DNA of 28,946 nucleotides from the NCBI GenBank assembly GCA_035296085.1, contig DATHBP010000120.1:1-28946 (forward strand), read 5' to 3'. Source of the stretch: DATHBP01 sp035296085 (GTDB lineage Bacteria > Actinomycetota > Actinomycetes > Propionibacteriales > Nocardioidaceae). Position 1 is the first letter of the stretch; every line of letters starts with the position of its first letter. The translations under genes were made by a program, and so were the position numbers. Under the pieces are notes generated by a model. The model saw only the letters and a program-made list of their open reading frames with translations, ran no database searches and was not told the origin of the DNA. Below, in pieces: positions 8,523 through 15,760 of this stretch.

Positions 8523-9028
8523 GAGCTGTGCTCCCATGCGGTGCGCAAGGAATCCAGGCCTCGGGAGGCGTGGCTCTTGACTGCGCCTTTGCTGATGCCG
8601 AGTGTGTCGGCGATTTGTTCTTCGGACAGGTCGAGATAGAAGCGCAGGACGAGCACCTCACGCTGGCGCTGGGACAGTCCGTCGAGCGCCGCCAGCACCT
8701 GGCTGCGCTGTTCGTGCCGCAGCACGTCGCGGTCGGCGCCCGGCGCGTTCGCCGGCTGCTCGGGGCGGTGGCGGGCGACGACGCTGCGGTGCCGCAGCGC
8801 AGAGCGGGCCCGGTTGACCACAGCCTGGCGCAGGTAGGCGTGCGCCTTGTGCGGGTCGCGGAGCCGCCCCCACTTGCCGTGCATCGCGACGAAGGCGTCC
8901 TGGACGACGTCCTCGGCCGCGCCTGCGTCGCGGAGCAGCAGCGCGCCGAGGCGTACCAGGGAGGTGTAGTGCGCTGCGTAGAGCTGCGTCACAGCCTCGT
9001 CGGCATCCCACGTGGTTTCAGTGCGCAC
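8519..9028 (-). CDS. SigE-family ECF RNA polymerase sigma factor
   Basis: 169 residues from GTG 9028, the usual size of actinobacterial SigE-family (SigE70-type) ECF factors. Region 2 reads LYAAHYTSLVRLGALLLRD then AEDVVQDAFVAMHGKW; region 4 reads LSQRQREVLVLRFYLDLSEEQIADTLGISKGAVKSHASRGL, a clear helix-turn-helix that recognises the -35 element. The start is chosen on homology length and a GAGGG about 9 bases upstream; the frame stays open to 9223, with other candidate starts at 9094 and 9142. The stop overlaps the GerMN gene start by 4 bases. It has no SnoaL or other C-terminal extension. The target regulon cannot be read from this window. Confidence 0.88.
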   Translation of the reverse strand: MRTETTWDADEAVTQLYAAHYTSLVRLGALLLRDAGAAEDVVQDAFVAMHGKWGRLRDPHKAHAYLRQAVVNRARSALRHRSVVARHRPEQPANAPGADRDVLRHEQRSQVLAALDGLSQRQREVLVLRFYLDLSEEQIADTLGISKGAVKSHASRGLDSLRTAWEHSS

Positions 9029-9170
9029 GCCGCTTCGCCCTCGATTCGCAGCTATGTCGGTCGCTGCAGTACGCGTCCGCTCGCTGATGCTCACACCCGT
9101 ACGACGCCTGAGACCGATTGCCGGTTTACGTTCGCTCGACATTGTGACCGCGTCGGGTACGACCTGCGAA

Positions 9171-9216
9171 GTTGTCAGGCGTCTGACGGCGCATGCGCCG
9201 TCGACGCCCTGACAAC
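9171..9216. repeat. 46-base near-perfect palindrome upstream of sigma and HIT genes
   Basis: Left arm GTTGTCAGG-CGTC-T-GACGGCGCA and right arm TGCGCCGTC-GACG-CCCTGACAAC are reverse complements of about 23 bases each, apart from one extra base per arm; the centre is GCATGC. It lies in the 233-base divergent region between the sigma gene (start 9028) and the HIT gene (start 9262). There is no T-run on either side, so an intrinsic terminator is unlikely. An operator for a dimeric or tetrameric regulator, or a REP/MITE-like mobile palindrome, fits better. Confidence 0.9.
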
Positions 9217-9261
9217 CTGGCATCCTGCGTAGCGGCGCACAACCATAAGAGGGGAGAGGCG

Positions 9262-9612
9262 ATGGCAGCGGAGCCGGACTGCGTGTTCTGCGGGATCGTC
9301 GAACGGCGCATACCGACCGATGTCGTCTGGGAGAGCGACCAGGCCCTGGCTTTCCGCGACGTCAACCCGCAGGCACCGACCCATGTCCTGGTGGTGCCGA
9401 AGACGCACGCGAGCGACGTCGCGGACCTGGCGTCGGCACATCCGGCGGCCGTGGCGTCGCTCGTCGAGGCTGCCGCAGCCGTCGCCGAGCAGGAGGGGAT
9501 CGGGGACGGCTACCGACTGGTGTTCAACACCGGCGCCGGGGCCGGTCAGACGGTGTTCCACTGCCACGGCCACGTGCTCGGTGGCCGAACGCTGAGCTGG
9601 CCTCCCGGCTGA
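9262..9612 (+). CDS. HIT-family (HINT-like) nucleotide hydrolase
   Basis: 116 residues, the size of HINT/PKCI-type proteins that hydrolyse purine nucleoside phosphoramidates and related AMP conjugates. It begins with CVFCGIVERRIPTDVVWESD, a family-typical N-terminus with a CxxC pair, and has FRDVNPQAPTHVLVVPK and the catalytic histidine triad in TVFHCHGHVLGGR. ATG 9262 is preceded by AGAGGGGAGAGG. It sits upstream of phoH, a frequent actinobacterial arrangement. The physiological substrate is unknown. Confidence 0.92.
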   Translation: MAAEPDCVFCGIVERRIPTDVVWESDQALAFRDVNPQAPTHVLVVPKTHASDVADLASAHPAAVASLVEAAAAVAEQEGIGDGYRLVFNTGAGAGQTVFHCHGHVLGGRTLSWPPG

Positions 9613-9646
9613 CGCCAATCTCCTGTGCCAGGTCCGCGGCGCCCTC

Positions 9647-9652
9647 TACGAT
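9647..9652 (+). promoter_or_regulatory. Possible -10 box of phoH operon
   Basis: TACGAT fits the TANNNT -10 pattern and lies 50 bases before the phoH ATG in the 89-base HIT-phoH gap. No convincing -35 box is visible at the normal distance, so this is weak. Confidence 0.3.
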
Positions 9653-9701
9653 GGGCGAGACCTAACCGTCTGACACTGAGGAGCCGGCCGCCAGGCTGCA
9701 C

Positions 9702-10727
9702 ATGGCAGAGCCCACTTCCCCCCAGCACACCATCGTCGTGCCGGCCAGCATCCCCATGGTCGGTCTGCTCGGGTCCCACGACGAGTTCCTGACCTTGATC
9801 GAGCGTGAGTTCCGCGCCGACATCCATGTCCGCGGCAACCGCATCACCGTGACCGGCCAGTCCGCGGAGATCGCGCTCGTGGAGCGCGTCGTGGACGAGC
9901 TGGTCGCGATGGTCCGCACCGGGCAAGGACTCACGGCTGAGACCGTCGAACGCTCCATCGGCATGCTGCGCGCGGAGACCCAGGAGCGGCCGGCTGAGGT
10001 GCTCACGCTCAACATCTTGTCCAACCGTGGCCGCACCATCCGGCCCAAGACGCTGAACCAGAAGCGCTACGTCGATGCCATCGACGCCCACACGGTGATC
10101 TTCTCCATTGGCCCCGCCGGCACCGGCAAGACCTACCTGGCGATGGCCAAGGCCGTCCAGGCCCTGCAGGCCAAGCAGGTCAACCGCATCATCTTGACCC
10201 GCCCGGCGGTCGAGGCCGGTGAACGGCTCGGCTACCTGCCCGGCACGCTGTCGGACAAGATCGACCCCTACCTTCGTCCGCTGTACGACGCGCTGCACGA
10301 CATGCTCGACCCCGACACGATCCCGCGACTGCTGACCGCCGGGACCATCGAGGTGGCGCCGCTCGCGTACATGCGCGGCCGGACCCTCAACGACGCGTTC
10401 ATCGTGCTCGACGAGGCGCAGAACACCTCGCCCGAGCAGATGAAGATGTTCCTCACCCGGCTCGGTTTCGGCTCGAAGATGGTGGTCACCGGCGACGTCA
10501 CCCAGGTCGACCTGCCCACCGGCATGCGAAGCGGGCTGAAGGTCGTCCAAGACATCCTCGATGGGCTGGAGGACGTCTTCTTCACCGAGCTGACCAGCTC
10601 CGACGTCGTACGCCACAAGCTGGTCGGGCGCATCGTCGCTGCCTACGACCGCTTCGAGGGGGCCGCAACCGAAGCGGGAGGAGCCGAGACCGTCGAGGTA
10701 CGGCGCTCACGCGGTCGGCGGTCGTGA
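9702..10727 (+). CDS. PhoH-like ATPase
   Basis: 341 residues. A KH-like N-terminal region (DIHVRGNRITVTGQSAEIALVE, about 40-65) precedes the PhoH ATPase core with Walker A GPAGTGKT (137-144) and Walker B-like VLDEAQN (DEAQ 237-240). PhoH-family proteins bind RNA and ATP, and genome linkage to ybeY and era suggests a role in RNA or ribosome metabolism. ATG 9702 is the only ATG/GTG start after an in-frame TAA at 9663; the nearest purine-rich site, GAGGAG at 9678-9683, is 18 bases away, longer than usual. The stop overlaps ybeY by GTGA. Confidence 0.94.
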   Translation: MAEPTSPQHTIVVPASIPMVGLLGSHDEFLTLIEREFRADIHVRGNRITVTGQSAEIALVERVVDELVAMVRTGQGLTAETVERSIGMLRAETQERPAEVLTLNILSNRGRTIRPKTLNQKRYVDAIDAHTVIFSIGPAGTGKTYLAMAKAVQALQAKQVNRIILTRPAVEAGERLGYLPGTLSDKIDPYLRPLYDALHDMLDPDTIPRLLTAGTIEVAPLAYMRGRTLNDAFIVLDEAQNTSPEQMKMFLTRLGFGSKMVVTGDVTQVDLPTGMRSGLKVVQDILDGLEDVFFTELTSSDVVRHKLVGRIVAAYDRFEGAATEAGGAETVEVRRSRGRRS

Positions 10728-11197
10728 GCGTCGATGTCCTCGACGAGTCCGGCTGGGGAGGCGACCTCGCGGAGCTGACCCGGCTCGGCCGCTTCGTCCT
10801 CGACCGGATGCGCATCCACCCGCAGGCCGAGCTGTGCATCAAGCTCGTCGACGAGGCGACGATCGCCAACCTCAACGAGCGCTATCTCGACAAGACCGGG
10901 CCGACCGACGTGCTGGCGTTCCCGATGGACGAGCTGCGCCCGGGCCGGAACAGTGCCCACGACGCCGACTCTGTGGTGGGCGACGTCGCGCTGTGCCCTT
11001 CGGTCGCCGCCGCGCAGGCGCCGGGCAACGGGCACAGCACCGGCGACGAGATAGACCTGCTCGCTGTGCACGGCATTCTGCACCTGCTCGGCTACGACCA
11101 TGCCGAGCCCGACGACCATGCACAGATGTTCGCGCTACAGGCACAGCTGCTCGCCGAGTGGCAGCGGGTACGCCGCGGTGAGGACGTCGAGGCATGA
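10724..11197 (+). CDS. ybeY: Endoribonuclease YbeY
   Basis: 157 residues. YbeY is a zinc-dependent single-strand endoribonuclease needed for 16S rRNA 3'-end maturation and 70S quality control. The zinc site is HGILHLLGYDH (His 116, 120, 126). The family stretch LNERYLDKTGPTDVLAFPMDE is also present, as is GDVALCP. The start is GTG 10724 in a GTGA overlap with phoH; the stop forms an ATGA overlap with the next gene, so the three are translationally coupled. Confidence 0.96.
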   Translation: MSVDVLDESGWGGDLAELTRLGRFVLDRMRIHPQAELCIKLVDEATIANLNERYLDKTGPTDVLAFPMDELRPGRNSAHDADSVVGDVALCPSVAAAQAPGNGHSTGDEIDLLAVHGILHLLGYDHAEPDDHAQMFALQAQLLAEWQRVRRGEDVEA

Positions 11198-12516
11198 CGA
11201 GCGGGGACGCCCTGTTGCTCGCCGTGGCTGCGGTGCTCATCGTGGTCGCCGGCGTGATCGTCGGCGGCGAGGCGGCGCTCGCGTCGTACTCGAAGGCCCG
11301 CGCCGACCAGCTGGTCAGCGACGGGCGGGCGGGCGCGGCACGGTTGCGCGCCCTGCTCGACGACCCGCCGCGCTACCTCAACACGGCGCTGCTGTTGCGG
11401 CTGGGCTGCGAGATCACCGCAATCGTGCTTGTCACCAAGGTCGTCAGCGACGTGCTCGACCCGACCTGGGCACAGGTGCTCGTCGCCGCGGGCGGAATGC
11501 TCGTCATCTCCTACGTCGTCGTCGGGGTGGCGCCGCGGACCCTCGGCCGCCAGCACGCCGACCGGGTGGCGCTCGCGACCGCTCGCCCACTGGCCGCGGC
11601 GACGAAGGTCCTTGGGCCGGTGCCCCACCTGCTGATCCTGCTCGGCAACGCACTCACCCCCGGCAAGGGATTTCGCGAAGGGCCGTTCTCCACCGAGGCC
11701 GAGCTGCGGGAGATGGTGGACATCGCCGAGGCGAGCCGGGTCATCGAGTCCGGCGAGCGGCGCATGATCCACTCCGTCTTCGAGCTCGGGGACACCCTCG
11801 TCCGCGAGGTGATGGTGCCGCGTACCGACATGGTGTTCATCGAGCGGCACAAGTGGCTCCGCCAGATGATGTCGCTGGCGCTGCGCAGCGGTTTCTCCCG
11901 CATCCCGGTCATCGGCGAGAACCTCGACGACATCGTGGGCATCGCCTATCTCAAGGACGTGACGCGTCGGGTCTTCGACCGCCACCAGGCCGAGACGACG
12001 GAGCGCATCGAGTCCGTCATGCGCCAAGCGTTGTTCGTGCCCGACTCCAAGCCGGTCGACGAGCTGATGCGGGAGATGCAGGCGCGCCGGCTGCACGTCG
12101 CCATCGTGGTCGACGAGTACGGCGGCACGTCGGGGCTGGTGACGATCGAGGACATCCTCGAGGAGATCGTCGGCGAGATCTCCGACGAGTACGACGTCGA
12201 GGCCGCCGAGGTCGAGCAGCTCGCGAACGGGTGCATCCGGATCAGCTCCCGGCTCGCGGTCGACGAGCTGGGCGACTTGTTCGGGCTGGAGCTCGACGAC
12301 GACGACGTCGACAGTGTGGGCGGTCTGATGGCCAAGCACCTGGGCCGAGTCCCCATTCCGGGGGCGCGGGTCGAGCTGGCCGGGTTGCGCCTCACCGCGG
12401 AGACCTCAGCCGGGCGGCGCAACCGCATCGGGACGGTGCTCGCCGAGCGGGTGAGTGCAGATCCGGTCCGAGAGAACGCGACGTCCAACGCCAGCGACAC
12501 CGACGAACTAGCCTGA
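11194..12516 (+). CDS. CNNM/CBS-domain membrane protein (CorC/HlyC family)
   Basis: 440 residues. The N-terminal DUF21/CNNM region has several hydrophobic segments (ALLLAVAAVLIVVAGVIVGGEAAL; LVAAGGMLVISYVVVGVAP). A linker (FSTEAELREMVDIAEASRVIE) leads to a CBS pair with VMVPRTDMVFI, SRIPVIGE and VDEYGGTSGLVTIEDILEEIVGEI, then a C-terminal CorC_HlyC domain ending about residue 415. Such proteins are often annotated as hemolysins, but the family is better linked to magnesium or cobalt efflux and ion homeostasis. It is coupled to ybeY by an ATGA overlap; the synteny with ybeY and era is conserved in actinobacteria, but I cannot say why. Confidence 0.92.
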   Translation: MTSGDALLLAVAAVLIVVAGVIVGGEAALASYSKARADQLVSDGRAGAARLRALLDDPPRYLNTALLLRLGCEITAIVLVTKVVSDVLDPTWAQVLVAAGGMLVISYVVVGVAPRTLGRQHADRVALATARPLAAATKVLGPVPHLLILLGNALTPGKGFREGPFSTEAELREMVDIAEASRVIESGERRMIHSVFELGDTLVREVMVPRTDMVFIERHKWLRQMMSLALRSGFSRIPVIGENLDDIVGIAYLKDVTRRVFDRHQAETTERIESVMRQALFVPDSKPVDELMREMQARRLHVAIVVDEYGGTSGLVTIEDILEEIVGEISDEYDVEAAEVEQLANGCIRISSRLAVDELGDLFGLELDDDDVDSVGGLMAKHLGRVPIPGARVELAGLRLTAETSAGRRNRIGTVLAERVSADPVRENATSNASDTDELA

Positions 12517-12522
12517 CCGGTC

Positions 12523-12870
12523 ATGACCACCGCACCGCTCGACTCCGAGGACGCCAAGCTCGTAACGCTCGCCCGCGCTTCCCGCGTTCGTACGTCGGCT
12601 CGGGAGGGCGCGGCCGTCCGTGACAGCGACGGGCGCACCTACGTCGCGTGCACGGTCGACCTCGCCTCCCTGCATGTCAGCGCTCTCAGCCTCGCCGTCG
12701 CCACGGCAGTCTCCAGCGGCGCGCAGGGTGTGGAGGCGGCCGCCGTGGTGACCGACGTCGCGGAGGTGAGCGACGCTGATCTGAGCGCCGTCCGTGACCT
12801 GGGTGGTGACGGGCTCCCGGTGCATCGCGCCGATGCCGACGGCGTGGTGCAGGCCACCATCAGCACGTGA
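12523..12870 (+). CDS. Cytidine-deaminase-like protein lacking catalytic residues
   Basis: 115 residues. The middle part aligns with the cytidine deaminase fold: EGAAVRDSDGRTYVACTVDLASLHVSALSLAVATAVSSG parallels the GAAVR...G...N.E...C.AE..A segment of Cdd. The zinc-binding Cys/His-Ala-Glu motif is replaced by HVSALSLA, and no PCGxCRQ motif follows. It therefore looks like a non-catalytic member. Short genes annotated as cytidine deaminase at this corC-era position are familiar from other actinobacteria. ATG 12523 is 7 bases after the corC stop; the stop overlaps era by GTGA, so the frame is clearly used and not decaying. Function unknown. Confidence 0.85.
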   Translation: MTTAPLDSEDAKLVTLARASRVRTSAREGAAVRDSDGRTYVACTVDLASLHVSALSLAVATAVSSGAQGVEAAAVVTDVAEVSDADLSAVRDLGGDGLPVHRADADGVVQATIST

Positions 12871-13799
12871 GCGAGCCCGACGCGCGACCGCACCGGTGCG
12901 GTTTCGTGTGTCTGGTGGGCCGGCCGAACACCGGGAAGTCGACGCTGACGAACGCGCTGGTCGGCCGCAAGATCGTGATCACGTCGTCGCGCCCACAGAC
13001 GACCCGCCATGTCGTGCGCGGAATCGTGCACCGGCCCGACGCACAGCTGGTGCTGCTCGACACTCCTGGGCTGCACCGGCCGCGGACGTTGCTCGGTGAG
13101 CGGCTCAACGACCTGGTCCGCGGCACCTGGGCGGAGGCGGACCTCGTCGGCGTGTGCCTGCCGGCCAACGAGAAGGTCGGCCCGGGCGACCGATTCCTCG
13201 TCACCGAGCTGGCGCGCGTACGGCCTACCGAGAAGCTCGCCATCGTTACCAAGTCAGACCTCGTGAGCGCCGACCGGATGGCCGAGCACCTGAGCGCGAT
13301 CGCCAGCCTGGGTGAGGCGGCGGGACTGGAGTGGGCCGAGATCGTGCCGGTCTCCGCCGTTGCGGGCACGCAGGTCGCGCTGCTGGCCGACTTGCTCGTC
13401 GAACACTCACCAGAGGGTCCGGCGATGTTCCCGGCCGGTGAGCTCAGCGACGAGCCGGAGCAGACGCTGGTGGCCGAGCTGATCCGCGAGGCGGCGCTCG
13501 AGGGCGTACGCGAAGAGCTGCCGCACTCGATCGCCGTCGTGGTGGAGGAGATGGCGCCACGGGCCGACCGGCCGGCAGATCGACCGCTGCTCGACGTGTT
13601 CGCCAACGTCTACGTCGAACGGCCCAGCCAGAAGGGGATCGTGCTGGGCGCCAAGGGTGACCGGCTCAAGGGCGTCGGCACCCGGGCCCGCGCGCAGATC
13701 GAGGCGCTGCTGGGCACGCCGGTCTTCCTCGACCTGCACGTCAAGGTGGCGAAGGACTGGCAGCGCGACCCCAAGCAGTTGCGCAAGCTGGGCTTCTGA
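12867..13799 (+). CDS. era: GTPase Era
   Basis: 310 residues. Era binds the 3' end of 16S rRNA and is needed for 30S assembly. The G1 loop is GRPNTGKST (18-26), then SSRPQTTRH (switch I), DTPG (65-68), G4 TKSD (128-131, in place of the common NKxD) and VSAV as G5. The C-terminal KH domain is marked by YVERPSQKGIVLGAKGDRLKGVG and LHVKVAKDWQRDPKQLRKLGF. GTG 12867 is used in a 4-base overlap with the upstream gene. Asparagine-to-threonine at G4 is tolerated in many GTPases and I do not read it as inactivating. Confidence 0.97.
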   Translation: MSEPDARPHRCGFVCLVGRPNTGKSTLTNALVGRKIVITSSRPQTTRHVVRGIVHRPDAQLVLLDTPGLHRPRTLLGERLNDLVRGTWAEADLVGVCLPANEKVGPGDRFLVTELARVRPTEKLAIVTKSDLVSADRMAEHLSAIASLGEAAGLEWAEIVPVSAVAGTQVALLADLLVEHSPEGPAMFPAGELSDEPEQTLVAELIREAALEGVREELPHSIAVVVEEMAPRADRPADRPLLDVFANVYVERPSQKGIVLGAKGDRLKGVGTRARAQIEALLGTPVFLDLHVKVAKDWQRDPKQLRKLGF

Positions 13800-13819
13800 C
13801 TGCGGCTCGTAGCCTGGGC

Positions 13820-13839
13820 GCCGGCTGCTCCCGGCCGGC
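13820..13839. terminator. Hairpin between convergent era and GNAT genes (candidate terminator)
   Basis: GCCGGC at 13820-13825 and GCCGGC at 13834-13839 pair around an 8-base loop in the 46-base gap between two stop codons. There is no T-run, so the support is positional only. Confidence 0.3.
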
Positions 13840-13845
13840 TCGCGG

Positions 13846-14853
13846 CTAGCCCCCGAGCTGGCGCTGACGGCCCGACACGCGGCCCACCACGACACAGCCC
13901 AAGGCGTCGTTGACCGCAATCATGTGCCGGTTGGAGGCGTTGTTCCACGTGTCGATGCGTTCGAGCTGCGGCTCCACCTCCTGCAGCCACCGCAGCATCC
14001 CGGTCTTGAGCAGGAGGCCGAGCCGGTGGCCGCGGTGCGCACGTACCACGCTGGTGTCGTCCTGGATGCCCCACTCGGGCTGGTCGTCGTCGACCTCCAT
14101 GACGGTATGGCCGGCCCATTCGCCGGTGGGGATGTGCCGGGCGAGCAGCCGGTACATGCGCCGGCCCATGGCCGTCTGCGCCTCGTCGACAGCCATCAGC
14201 CGGGCGGCGTCGAAGGCGAAGTCATCGACGTGCAAGTTCTCCGTTGGCGCGTCGTTGATCGATGCGACCATCTCGACGAGTCCGTCGACCATGTCCGCTG
14301 GCGCAGCCCCGACGAGCGGGACCAGCTCGTAGTCCCGCGCGGCTGCCGCTGCCCCGTCATACATCGCGTCGACGCGCGTGCGGTCGAGGTCCACGAGCTC
14401 GAGACGCCGTTGCTCCTCGGTGGCGGCCCACTCGAACCCACGTGCTTCCAGAAACGCGTCGCCCGCCGAGTCTTGCCAAGCCTCACCGAGCGCGAGCGTC
14501 CGCCCAGCCTGCCGCGCCGCTCGCAGCAGCTCGTCCAGCAACGCGGTCCCGATTCCTCGCCCGCGGTGGGCGGGCGCGGTGGCCGCCTGGATGCCGGCGA
14601 GATGGTGGTTGTCGTACTTCGGCAGCCACAGCTCGGCATACCCCGCCGGCTCGTCGTTTCGGTACGCCACCCAGAGCAGCGCCGGCGGAGTCCCGTCCCA
14701 CCCGTAGCGCATCATCCGTTGCCAGCCGGTGAGAGTCAGGGGAGGCTCGTGCGGGGCGTCGTGCCGGCGTACGTCGTCGCGCAGGGCGACGATCGCCGCC
14801 GCGGTCGCGGCGTCGACCGCTTGCGGGTCCAGTTGCTGCACCTGCATGGGCAC
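13846..14853 (-). CDS. Two-domain GNAT N-acetyltransferase
   Basis: 335 residues holding two GNAT folds. The N-terminal domain has the acetyl-CoA loop ATAPAHRGRGIGTALLDELL (about 91-110). The C-terminal domain has TSVVRAHRGHRLGLLLKTGML, then RIDTWNNASNRHMIAVNDALG. This layout resembles the mycothiol-synthase-like tandem GNAT proteins common in actinobacteria, but the true mycothiol synthase cannot be claimed. The start is GTG 14853, with AGG about 11 bases upstream; ATG 14847 is the alternative. It follows another GNAT gene on the same strand after 39 bases. Substrate unknown. Confidence 0.85.
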   Translation of the reverse strand: MPMQVQQLDPQAVDAATAAAIVALRDDVRRHDAPHEPPLTLTGWQRMMRYGWDGTPPALLWVAYRNDEPAGYAELWLPKYDNHHLAGIQAATAPAHRGRGIGTALLDELLRAARQAGRTLALGEAWQDSAGDAFLEARGFEWAATEEQRRLELVDLDRTRVDAMYDGAAAAARDYELVPLVGAAPADMVDGLVEMVASINDAPTENLHVDDFAFDAARLMAVDEAQTAMGRRMYRLLARHIPTGEWAGHTVMEVDDDQPEWGIQDDTSVVRAHRGHRLGLLLKTGMLRWLQEVEPQLERIDTWNNASNRHMIAVNDALGCVVVGRVSGRQRQLGG

Positions 14854-14892
14854 AGCAGACCCGACCTCGCTCCGGCGGGCAATCGAAATACC

Positions 14893-15702
14893 TCACGCTC
14901 CACTCGGTGGCTCGGCGATGCAGGCGGTGCCGATGCGCCGAAAGCCGACGCGCTCGTACACCCGCGCCACCTCGTCGGAGTCTGCGGAGCAGAAGACGCT
15001 GGTGACGCCGAGCGCCCGCGCGTCCCGGGCGAGCGCCGATGTGACGATGGCGGCGATACCTCGACGTCGGTATGCCGGCAGGACACCGACGCCGGTGATC
15101 TCGGTGACGCCGCCGCGCGGGGAGTGGCTGCCACCGCCCACCGCGCCGGCCGGCGTGAACGCACCGGCCAGCCGCAGCTGCACCGCGCTCATCCGCTGTT
15201 CGTAGTGCCGGGCCGTAGCGGCGTCCTCCCGGTCGGCGGCTGTGTCACGCTCCGCGGTCGACGCCGCTCCGCGCCCCGTCCCGGTCGTGGCGAAGCCGAC
15301 GCTGATGGCTGCTCTCACCTGCGCCAGGTCGGGGTCGGCCGGCTGCAGCAGCCGTACGGTCACGCCGTCGACCGGCGCCGTCGCGGTGAGCCGCTCGAGG
15401 ACGAGCAGCGGGCACCGCTGCACGCGCAGCCCGGCGCTGGCGCACGCAGGTTCGAGGGTGGGGGTGAGCTCGGCCACCCACTCCAGCTGCTCGGGGACGT
15501 CCAGCTCGCGCTGGCGGGCGCGGACCGCTTCGACGTCCGCCGCCTGGACGGGGCCTTCGTGTCCGAGCCGTGGCCGGGCGTAGTAGGGCCAGCCCGTTGT
15601 CGCGACGAACAACGTCAACGGCCCCAACGTCTCCGTACGTGCCGACGCGCGGGGCACCGTGTCGTAGTAGCGCTCGATCGTGGCGAGCAGGTCAGCCGGC
15701 AC
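14893..15702 (-). CDS. GNAT-family N-acetyltransferase
   Basis: 269 residues from GTG 15702, which has AGGA 7 bases upstream. The frame is open further but would run into the recO start. The acetyl-CoA-binding motif is TEITGVGVLPAYRRRGIAAIVTSAL in the C-terminal domain, followed by FCSADSDEVARVYERVGFRRIG. The N-terminal half (ERYYDTVPRASARTETLGPLTLFV) resembles the lid region of other two-part GNATs. It is divergent from recO with a 58-base gap, and upstream of and co-directional with the second GNAT gene, so the two are probably co-transcribed. Substrate unknown. Confidence 0.85.
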   Translation of the reverse strand: MPADLLATIERYYDTVPRASARTETLGPLTLFVATTGWPYYARPRLGHEGPVQAADVEAVRARQRELDVPEQLEWVAELTPTLEPACASAGLRVQRCPLLVLERLTATAPVDGVTVRLLQPADPDLAQVRAAISVGFATTGTGRGAASTAERDTAADREDAATARHYEQRMSAVQLRLAGAFTPAGAVGGGSHSPRGGVTEITGVGVLPAYRRRGIAAIVTSALARDARALGVTSVFCSADSDEVARVYERVGFRRIGTACIAEPPSGA

Positions 15703-15760
15703 GCCCGCATCCTGCCAGCGCCTGGCGGGGAAACACCGGCCGGCGAGGGAGAATGAGCGC

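Noticed and set aside
9029..9223. N-terminal extension of the sigma factor up to 9223
   Set aside because: It would add about 65 residues rich in Arg, Thr and Ala with no family match and would run into the palindrome. A start at 9028 gives the usual family length.
11100..12623. 507-codon plus-strand frame overlapping ybeY and corC
   Set aside because: Shifted-frame shadow rich in Arg and Gly; the CBS/CorC frame explains the same DNA.
12994..13266. Era inactivated by TKSD in place of NKxD
   Set aside because: All other G motifs and the KH domain are intact, and a Thr at this position is common enough in functional GTPases that it does not indicate loss.
13924..15756. 610-codon open frame on the plus strand opposite both GNAT genes
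   Set aside because: GC-rich antisense frame. Both GNAT genes on the minus strand have clear acetyl-CoA motifs and plausible starts; the antisense product is Arg/Pro-rich with no recognisable domain.
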